Origin: Cryptomeria japonica
Lineage: Eukaryota > Streptophyta > Pinopsida > Cupressales > Cupressaceae
Direction of reading: 5' to 3'
Assembly (NCBI RefSeq): GCF_030272615.1
Contig: NC_081408.1
Span: 66,879,546-66,943,545 of the forward strand
Length of the DNA stretch: 64,000 nt
The notes beneath the pieces are model-generated. The model was not told the DNA's origin, searched no databases, and worked only from the letters and a program-made list of their open reading frames with translations. This document shows positions 56,649 to 64,000 of the stretch, one piece after another. Each line of letters begins with the position of its first letter. The stretch's first letter is position 1. The translations under genes were made by a program, and so were the position numbers.

Positions 56649-57795
56649 TTCAGATCTGTAGCTACCTGTTCTTGTTTTGAGTATTTTGTATTGGAAGCAG
56701 ATCTGAGGTTTTTGAGAATTTTTTTGTGCACCTAGGGATAGGCCTTTTTTTCTGAGAACTTTGGGCCTAAACATACCTCACCATCATGCTCAAAAGTCCC
56801 AAAAACCCCTATAGTCATATAAAACTAGACCATTTTTTACTCTTGAGCTTTTGGGGGTATTGTTTCTTTAGTACCAGGTCGTACGGCCTTGGCACGTAGT
56901 TCAAGAAAAAAATTCAATGTTTTCTTTTTGCCTTTTTATGGCATGCAGGCCGAATTTTGATTTTTTTTTTGGTAAAAATTAAAAAAGGGGTTTTTTTGGA
57001 GTTACCCACCAGCTTGATAGTCTGGCCACTAGACCTATCAGCGCAGCCCCCACCGACCCCCGTTCCTGCCGCCGACAGTCTCCCCGCCTACCGGCCGCCT
57101 TCCCATTCATCGGCACTTCCCGCTCACCAGTAGTTCCCACCCACCGACAACTCCACCTGCTAGCCACCGCCACCCCACCGCCACCCTCCTCTGTCGCTCC
57201 ACCATCAGAGCACCACCCACGGGCCACCTCCACCCGAGCCGGCCACCAAACTGCCTCCCTCTTGCCTTTTTAGGGGGGCTTGGTTTTTTTTTCATAACTT
57301 GAGCATATAGAGTCATTTTTTCAAAAAATAATAGACATTGGAAAGCTAGTTCCAGGACGGACCTTGTGGTGTTGGAATTTTTTTTCAATTTTTCTATTTG
57401 ATTTTAATTTTTTTCAATCAAAGTGGGGTCTCTTTTTTGCACTTTTGGGGCTGTAGAATGGGCAAACAGACTCCATCTTTTGAAAAAGAATAGGCATTGG
57501 AAATCTCTCAGCATGCTCTATTAAGATATGTGATCTTATTTCTTATACTTTTAATTAGGTACATGAGATTTTAGTTTGAAGGGTTTTTGCTTATGCATTA
57601 CTTCCTTCTCATTAGTATGTACTAGGGTTTGGGTTTATCTCTTGTGGTGGGTTTTTCTTCTTGCTTTCTCTCATTTATATCAAAAATATAGAACACCAAA
57701 ACTCTCAATATGAATAAACCCTTCTATATCTTCTGTCTATTCCTGAAAGATCACATAATAAAAAAAAACTTAAGAAGGCGTAGGTGCAGAGTTTC
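56649..57795 (+). other. Leader of copia C with a GC-rich patch
   Basis: No reading frame in the gag sense is convincing. From about 57000 to 57270 the DNA is strongly C/G-rich, with repeated CCACCG and CCGCC elements, while both sides are AT-rich. Downstream, near 57440-57600, is T-rich sequence with two similar patches around CATTGGAAA (57339 and 57495). Minus-strand frames over the GC patch (57233-56979, 57388-57107) are low-complexity Gly/Val/Arg and are not taken as genes. Confidence 0.7.
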
Positions 57796-58670
57796 ATGGA
57801 AGATCCTTCAGCTGAACTGTTGACATCACACAACTATCATACCTAGAAGCCTCGCATCATGAGGCTTCTCTGGGCATGAGGGTTGTGGTCTTGTTTGGGT
57901 GAGGTTCATCCTCTCTTGCAATGTCCTTATGAGCTTCTTCAGCACACAAACAAGATGGATGAGGCCATGGGTTTTCTCTTTACATGTTTCTGATAGTCTT
58001 CTATTTCACCTTGATTATTTTCTCACTCCTCATGCTATGTGGTTGAAGTTTGAGTCTCTTTTCAAGAGGATTAATGAGATCCAGGAATTATAGATTGAGG
58101 CAGAGTTGGTTTCCTTGTCACTTGATTCCTTTCCCACCATTGAGGATTTTTTGACTACCAGATCTATTCTTAAGGGGTGTGGAAAGATAAATCTAGACAT
58201 AGAGTGCATTCATTTGATCCTTTGGAAGCTTGGGGGGCATTTTTAGTTTTTTACCTCTACTTTCTACTCAATCATGGATGGATTGGGTGGTCATTTCACC
58301 ATGCCTACCTTTGATGTGTTTTGTAAATATTTGCCTCGTGAGGAGTCTCACCTTTCTCAGTTGGACATGCTCTCAGGGTCCAATAACAAAACATTTGTTG
58401 CTCAGTCCTCTAATGAGAAGAAAAAGCAGAAACTAAAGCCAAAGAATTATTTTGTGGGCAGTGAACATTCCTCCAAGACACCTCCTAAGTCTGATTCTAA
58501 ACCACCATTTCCTCCAAAACATGGGAAATATTCACAATCTGGTGAGTCTTCCTCCAAGACTAAGAAGAAATCAAGAGACACTTGTAGTTTTTATGGCAAG
58601 GAAGGACATTCAGTTTCTAGGTGTTGGAAATGCTTAGAGGCTTTAGAGGAAGCCATACAGTAGCATCACA
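57796..58670 (+). pseudogene. Gag of copia C
   Basis: From the ATG at 57796 it reads MEDPSAELLTSHNYHT, a stop at a Trp position, then KPRIMRLLW. After frameshifts it continues HVSDSLLFHLDYFLTPHAMW, LKFESLFKRINEIQEL, SLSLDSFPTIEDFLTTRSIL and KGCGKINLD. The last frame (58274-58663) contains the zinc knuckle CSFYGKEGHSVSRC, in which the second Cys is Tyr, preceded by a Ser/Lys-rich spacer (SSKTPPKSDSKPPFPPKHGK). This is the usual short-LTR copia gag plan. Confidence 0.88.
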
Positions 58671-59870
58671 TCTCCTCACCTTAGGCATCTTCTCCTTTTG
58701 TAGGGAAAGGTCATGCTCTCATTGCTTGAGCTTTGACCTATGGGTCCACTTATATTTTAGATTCTGGCACTTCTCACCATATGACTCAAACTTAGCAGTT
58801 GGTTACTTCTCTTGACTCTTTTGGTACTTCATAGATTGCAGTGGGTGATTCAGTTCAAATTTTAGTCTTAGGTTTAGGTTGTGTCTCTTTGGATGGGGGT
58901 ACTCTATAGGATGTTTTGGTTGTCCCTGACATCTTGACGAACCTCTTGTCCATTTATCAGATTTTCCACTTTGGTTCTGGTAAGACACTTGATTTCTCAC
59001 CACATGATGTGGTTATTCAGGACCTCCATGACTCTGATTTGGTTGTGGCTACTAGGAGTGTTGATACTGCATCTCATCTTTCTAGATTTGTTAGATTTGA
59101 GCCCTCTATGACTCCAGGTTCATCTCTTATAGCACATGTAGATTTAGTGAGTAAGCTTTGGCATAAGCGCTTGGGCCATGTCAATTATAGATAGTTCCTG
59201 CACTGATGGTGTTTGTCATGGTTATGTTCTTGGCAAGCATCACAGGGATCCCTTTCTGAAGGGAAGAGCCCCTCATGCTTTGGCACCTTTGGATTTGATT
59301 CACAGTGACCTCATGTCATTCCCTACTCATTTTTTTGGGGCCAAGTATGTACTCACTTTTATTGATGACTTCTCCAGATGCACATGGGTGTACTTTCTTA
59401 AGTACAAGTTTGATGTTTTTGATTCATTTTGAATCTTCCAGGCATTTGTAGAGAAGTAGTCTGGTTGTTCTATTTGATGAATACGTATAGATTATGGGGG
59501 AATATGTAAATCAGGCTTTCAAAGCTTTTTGCACTGAGCATGATTTGCAACATCAGTTTACTGTTCCCTAAACATCTCCATAGAATGGTGTCGGTGAGCG
59601 AAAAAACAAAACTTTACAGGAGATGGCGAATTGTATGATTCAGTCCAAGTCCATGGATTCATCTTTTAGGGCTGAGGTAGTCAATTGTGCCAACTACATT
59701 AAAAATCGGATGCCTCACAAGGCAATTCGACATATGACTCCTAAGGAGGCTTGGTCTCATGACAAGCCTGATTTTTATTTTTTCCAAGTATTTGGTAGTG
59801 AGGCATGGGAATTTATTCTTGATGTTGAGTGAAAAGAAATGGAGCAGAAGAGCTGACCCCTAATTTTTTT
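58671..59870 (+). pseudogene. Protease and integrase region of copia C pol
   Basis: The protease motif is intact in STYILDSGTSHHMTQT (about 58745-58790). Next come DVLVVPDILTNLLSIYQI, LWHKRLGHVNYR, LDLIHSDLMSFP, YVLTFIDDFSRCTWVYFLKY and NGVGERKNKTLQEMANCMIQ, YIKNRMPHKAIRHMTPKEAW. The first integrase Asp is in IHSDLM and the Glu in GERKN. The stretch between them, which should hold the second Asp, is damaged. A small deletion near 59190 removes part of the zinc-binding segment. Confidence 0.9.
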
Positions 59871-61000
59871 TGGCTACTATGAGGATGTTAAGGTATACAA
59901 GTTGTTTGATATTCTAGAGAGGTCCTATTTTGACGAGATGTTCAGTTTGATGAGCACCTTCCCATAGTGGATACCCTATCTCTAGTGTCTACTCCTCTGC
60001 CTAATCCTCCCACTGCATCTCTTCTAGATTATTTTAAGGATGATTTTGATGATGCTACTGATGATCCACCATCCCCACCTCCACCTGCTCCACCTCAGAT
60101 GCCCAAGTGGACTTTCTTTACTATTGAGGCGGCATGATCTATGGCCGGTGATCCTTCAGATACTCATCACACCTGTTCTCATACTGTGGGTTCTAGTCTT
60201 ATGAGTCATGACATTTTAGATGATCCTCAGAAGTTTTTAGAGGCTACAGGACACCCTGAGTGGGATTGTGCTATAGAGGAGTATTCTTCTTTGATGAGGA
60301 ATAACACTTGGGATCTTTGTCCTCTTCCTAAGGGTTGAAAGGTGGTTCGGTGCCACTAGTTGTATCACACTAAGTATGCTTCTAATGGTTTGATTGATAA
60401 GTACAAAGCACATCTTGTTGTGGAAGGTTTCTCATATGTTGAGGGTATTGATTACTCCAAGACATTTTCCCCTATCGCCAAGATGAACTCTATTCACTTT
60501 GTACTCTCCCTTGCAGCTTCTAGGGAATGGCCCATTTTTAAGATGGATGTGAAGAGTGCCTTCTTGCATGGATTTGTGTAGGACAGTTCTTTGGTTTGAA
60601 GACTTTGGCATTCATTATATGGTCTCAAATAGGCCCCTTAGGCTTGGTATGAGAAGATGGACTCTTTCTTGCTCTCCACTAGTTTCACCCACTGTCATTT
60701 TGATCACACGGTGTACATTCAACTTCTTGAGGGTGAGATCCTAATTCTTGTGCTATATATTGATGATCTCCTTATCATAGGTAGCTCATCCTCTATGATT
60801 CAACATGTTTAGTGAGCTTTGATAGACCATTTTGAGATGATAGATCTCAGTCTTCTGCACCATTTTCTTGGTCTTCAAGTGATTCAATCTTCTGATGGGA
60901 TCTACATTCACGAGCACAAGTATTATATTGACATGCTTCAACACTTTGTCATGCTTGATTGCAAGCCTTCTCCCACTCCTTTTCAATCAAGGGTTATTTT
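59871..61000 (+). pseudogene. Reverse transcriptase of copia C
   Basis: RT stretches are WDCAIEEYSSLMRNNTWDLC, YASNGLIDKYKAHLVVEGFS, GIDYSKTFSPIAKMNSIHFV, LSLAASREWPIFKMDVKSAF and LHGFV, then, after frameshifts, an intact catalytic ILVLYIDDLLIIGSS near 60745-60790. The sequence continues LSLLHHFLGLQVIQSSDGIY and KYYIDMLQHF. A Pro-rich spacer (PPSPPPPAPPQMP, about 60065-60105) precedes RT as is common. Confidence 0.92.
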
Positions 61001-61921
61001 GATTACTACTTTGTCCACTCCTTCAATAGATTCTACACTTTATAGGAAGTTGGTTGGCAATTTGTTGTACCTATCGCACACTCGTCTTGATCTTTCCTTT
61101 GTGGTTGGCCTTGTCTTTATATTCTCCCATGATCCTCATGAGAGTCATTAGCAAGCTTCCAAATGTATTTTGCGGTACATTCAGGGCACTATTTCTCATG
61201 GCATTCACTACACATTAGGGGAACCTCAAATAGTTGGCTACACTGACCCTGATTGGGCTAGTGATGTCATTGATCGAAAGTCTACTTCTAGCTTTGTTTT
61301 TTTTTTCTAGGATCTAGTCCTATCACATGGTCTTACAAGAAGTAAACTGCTCATGCATTATCATCTATAGAGGTTGAGTACCAAGCTGCTGTACTCATCA
61401 GTTAGGAGATCTTATGGCTTCGACAGTTGATGAATGAGTTTGGTTTTCCTCCTGTTAGTCGTACTATTCTTTAGTGTGAAAATTAGAGTGTTATTCATAT
61501 TTCTCGCAACCTGGTAGAGCATCGATAGATGAAGCACATTGAGCTTCACCTGCATTTTATCCACCAATTGATTCTAGATGGTTTTCTCATTCTGGATTAC
61601 ATTCCTATTGTCGAGCAGGTTGCAAACATCTTCACAAAACCTACTACATCGCCGCGCTATCTTCAATTGCGCTCTATGCTTGCGGTGAAGGAATTTTTCC
61701 TTGGGGGTCTTTATGAGGCCTTCCTGCCTTCTTATTTCTCTCCACTATTCTTTTATCTCTTTTTGGAGAGGAGTTTTTTCCAACTAGGTTTTCTCCTTTT
61801 TTCTCCATTTCAGAGAGATTTTATTGTATTTGGGTACCTGATCAGGCCTTGTTGTTGGGACCCATCTTTCCTGCCTTTTGTAGTTGTTCTAGGTTTTATC
61901 TTCTCCCTAAGTCTATCTTAA
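61001..61921 (+). pseudogene. RNase H and C-terminal tail of copia C
   Basis: The sequence reads YRKLVGNLLYLSHTRLDLSF, GYTDPDWASDVIDRKSTSS, TAHALSSIEVEYQAAVLIS, MKHIELHLHFIHQLI and PIVEQVANIFTKPTTSPRYL. YTDPDWAS holds the first catalytic Asp. The downstream 61700-61921 stretch is a T-rich frame without a domain and leads to the polypurine tract. Confidence 0.9.
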
Positions 61922-61928
61922 GGGGGGG
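61921..61928 (+). promoter_or_regulatory. Polypurine tract of copia C
   Basis: AGGGGGGG stands right before the 3' LTR. Confidence 0.85.
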
Positions 61929-62293
61929 TGTTAGAGTAATCGGGTCTTTACTTGATTAATTAAACAACATTTTTTTAATTATTTAAGTTCCCTTTATCTC
62001 TTTTACACTTAAGCTAATATTAGGTGAATAATAATTAATTCTTTTATTAATTATTATGTGCAAGCCTAGGTTTTCCCTTTTAGGGTTTCTTGACCTATTA
62101 GAGGTTAATTTTCTTTTCTTTGTATTATTATCATATTATCCATTTTGGTGAATATTGAGATCACATATTTTTGAGCATTCTCCTGTGTATTTGGTTTTTC
62201 ATTATTGCTTCTTTGCTTATCCTTGTAATAGGTTTATTACAGCTTGCAAAGATCATTTGGGCTCTTGTGGTGTTGTATTTTTGAACTCTCACA
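61929..62293 (+). repeat. 3' LTR of copia C (365 bp)
   Basis: Same start and end as 56322-56636. It keeps the stretch TGAATATTGAGATCACATAT and following, absent from the 5' copy. By eye there are roughly two dozen other differences from the 5' LTR. Confidence 0.93.
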
Positions 62294-62298
62294 ACAAG

Positions 62299-62689
62299 TA
62301 CCTTTTACTTTTATTGACACCCTACAACAAGTTACAGATTATTTCATAACCATAATTCATAAAAATAGATTTCCTTAATTAGAAAGTAAAGTATAAACAT
62401 TAATGTAGAGATCTAGCCACAACATTGCTTAAATTGAGAAGGTTTAAATCATAGGGAAGATAATCCAAGATGGCTATGTGTGGTTCCCTAGAAACCTTCT
62501 ACCCTATGCCCAAAGGTGGACCTTATCCCCCTTGGCCTCATGTGGCCCATGTGATCCATATGAGGTTAAATGCCTAGTGAGATATCCTATCACATTTTCC
62601 TCAACCTTGCCACTTGTATCATATTTCCATGATTGAACACTCCTAATGCATTCATATACTATTTTAATGGCACCAAAATGTAATGGTGG
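62299..62689. other. Unassigned loop sequence right of copia C
   Basis: Together with 55641-56321 this formed the spacer between the inverted arms before copia C inserted. I see no gene, repeat or terminal motif in it. Confidence 0.4.
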
Positions 62690-63720
62690 CTAAAAAATGT
62701 GTGAATGTGAGATCAAGAAGAAAACTACCCTTTCCCTCCAAGGAGAGATGAGAGTTTCACTAGATTCGACCTCCAAAGAAGAAGATACAATTTTGAATGA
62801 AATGAGAATGATAAGTTAATCCCCTCTTCTACTTGGACTAGAAAGGAATTAATTGAATTTTGTATTATGACTAACTGAAAAGAGATGAAAAACTGATAAT
62901 AACTCAAGATCAGAGTGTGTAATGAAGTTGCACACCTGGATTTGGTAGGAATATGTCAAGGCAAAGCCATCCTATGAATTTAAGGAAAAGTTTCCCAGAC
63001 CATGGTGAAAGTGTACACGATCTTCTGAAAAATCCACGAAATGAAAAGGGTTTTTCCACCTCTGAAAATGAAGTCCAAATCCAAAAGTACAACTATGCAC
63101 CTCCAACCTACACATAGAAAAGAGAGGAAAATGGGTTGGGATTGGGGGTTTTCCTTCTAGTCAAACCTCAGTTTTGGAATTAACCAAATGATGAAAGAGA
63201 GTACTTGCAAGTAAATCTAAATGAAATATTGTAATGTAAATCACCTCAAGTGAGATTGTTTATAGAATGTAGGGAAATTTACTTGTGTGGAATTGAATGT
63301 TGGAATGAATCTCCTCTTCAATGGTTGAGTCCTTCACTTGAATGCAACACCTAGCCTTGAAGGGAGACTTGACAATGCTCAATCCTGGAAAGGAATGCTT
63401 TAATGCTCTTGAATGCTTGATCTCATATGAACTTCCCACTCATCTAGCTTTATGAAAATGAGAGGGAAAATGAAACTTATATACTTGTCAATTAGGTTTA
63501 ATGAAACTGATTTTTGTCACAAGATGACATCGGAGAAGTTTTCCCGCTCATTGCACAACCTTCTATGAAAACTCAGGAAAGGTCCTAACCCAAAATGGGA
63601 GGACAGGGGCACCAAACACATGCCTCTATCCTAGGGGGGATAGGGGCGCCATGCCCCAGTCTCTAATCTTTGATGAGGCTAGGGGATTCGATTTTACATG
63701 CATGAGGACCCTAATTTTGT
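62690..63720 (-). repeat. Right arm of the roughly 1.1 kb inverted repeat
   Basis: Partner of 54560-55640 in opposite orientation. The outer part carries GGACAGGGGCACCAAACAC and GGATAGGGGCGCCATGCCCC, the counterpart of two GGTGCCC boxes near 54630-54660. The arms could be two copies of one LTR or transposon in opposite directions; no protein is present to decide. Confidence 0.85.
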
Positions 63721-64000
63721 TGAAAATTTCTAGGGTTGCAATTTTATGACACTACATTTATCTCCTACTTTAGTGGGAGTATGAGTGTACACCAATATTG
63801 TCGATAAATTACAAGGAAACAAGAATAAAAGGAATTTAACCATGTCAAGGAGACAAGATGCATGAAGCCCCTAGTGGACTTAGGATCTCATGACTTCGAT
63901 TGCCAAAGTAAAAGGGAAGATCAAGAAGGGGAAAACCATGACTACAAATAGAAAAGTTCCCCTCACTATGAGTCATGAAAGCAAGTATACAAAATTTTAC
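63721..64000. other. Window end, nothing recognised
   Basis: A-rich non-coding sequence without a repeat or motif that I can assign. Confidence 0.5.

Larger units (their letters stand above)
56322..62293 (+). mobile_element. Ty1/copia element C, complete but decayed
   Basis: Direct LTRs lie at 56322-56636 and 61929-62293, starting TGTTAGAGTAAT and ending CTCTCACA. The target duplication ACAAG is at 56317-56321 and 62294-62298. A PBS follows the first LTR and a G-rich polypurine tract precedes the second. Gag, protease, integrase, RT and RNase H follow in copia order on the plus strand. A long leader of about 1.15 kb separates PBS and gag. Many stops and frameshifts inactivate it. It is a different, short-LTR lineage from copia A. 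Confidence 0.95.

Noticed and set aside
56979-57388. Minus-strand frames over the GC-rich patch
   Set aside because: Gly/Val/Arg low-complexity sequence antisense to a retrotransposon leader, no domain.

Overview
The window looks like intergenic, repeat-dominated DNA from a large plant nuclear genome. It is AT-rich, every recognisable protein segment belongs to a transposable element, the elements sit inside one another, and most reading frames carry stops. Long nested LTR retrotransposons of this age and a wide range of Ty1/copia, Ty3/gypsy, CACTA and LINE relics suit a seed plant with a bloated genome; a conifer is plausible, but I cannot prove the species. I found no intact host gene, no tRNA or rRNA gene and no CRISPR array.

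Layout, left to right. 1-4260: minus-strand remains of a CACTA (En/Spm-type) TNP2 transposase, split by a plus-strand copia-type solo LTR. 4261-6340: unassigned AT-rich DNA. About 6340-25323: an unusual symmetric structure. Two inverted arms (6345-6620 and 24985-25300) flank purine/pyrimidine tracts, which flank a roughly 3.7 kb array of a 20-bp unit present in both orientations. A 12.3 kb Ty1/copia element (A, 11278-23564, target duplication CATAT) lies inside that array. Its 5' LTR is itself split by a small non-autonomous Ty3/gypsy-type element (11774-16688, target duplication GATAT) that encodes only a decayed retropepsin and an acidic tail.

25324-28956: mostly unassigned, with a local tandem duplication and an LTR-like or promoter-like stretch. 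28962-41418: a complete minus-strand Ty3/gypsy element (B) of Tat-like type with 3.2 kb LTRs and target duplication ATATG. It holds gag, protease, an extra RNase H placed before RT, RT with its own degenerate RNase H, and integrase. Each LTR also holds a long non-gag/pol reading frame in the pol sense. 41424-44253: unassigned. 44254-51367: a minus-strand copia relic (D) reduced to gag and LTR. Its gag is split by a plus-strand non-autonomous copia-type element (E, 45176-48310, target duplication CTTCA) with an unrecognised coiled-coil reading frame. Its LTR is split by a solo LTR (F, 49466-50847, target duplication CTCAA) of the same family as the 11774 element. 51376-53580: a decayed plus-strand LINE, followed by a diverged copia solo LTR.

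54560-63720: a pair of inverted repeats of about 1.1 kb flanking a copia element (C, 56322-62293, target duplication ACAAG) with 315/365-bp LTRs and an unusual GC-rich patch in its leader.

None of the elements looks autonomous now. Much of the damage is in-frame stops of the CAG-to-TAG, CGA-to-TGA or TGG-to-TAG kind. In pol of element A one frame survives throughout, which points to decay of methylated DNA more than to indels. Nesting gives a relative order: the foldback/satellite structure is older than copia A, which is older than the protease-only element; the D relic is older than both E and F. The most interesting items are the inverted-unit satellite with its symmetric flanks and the three orphan reading frames carried by LTR elements.
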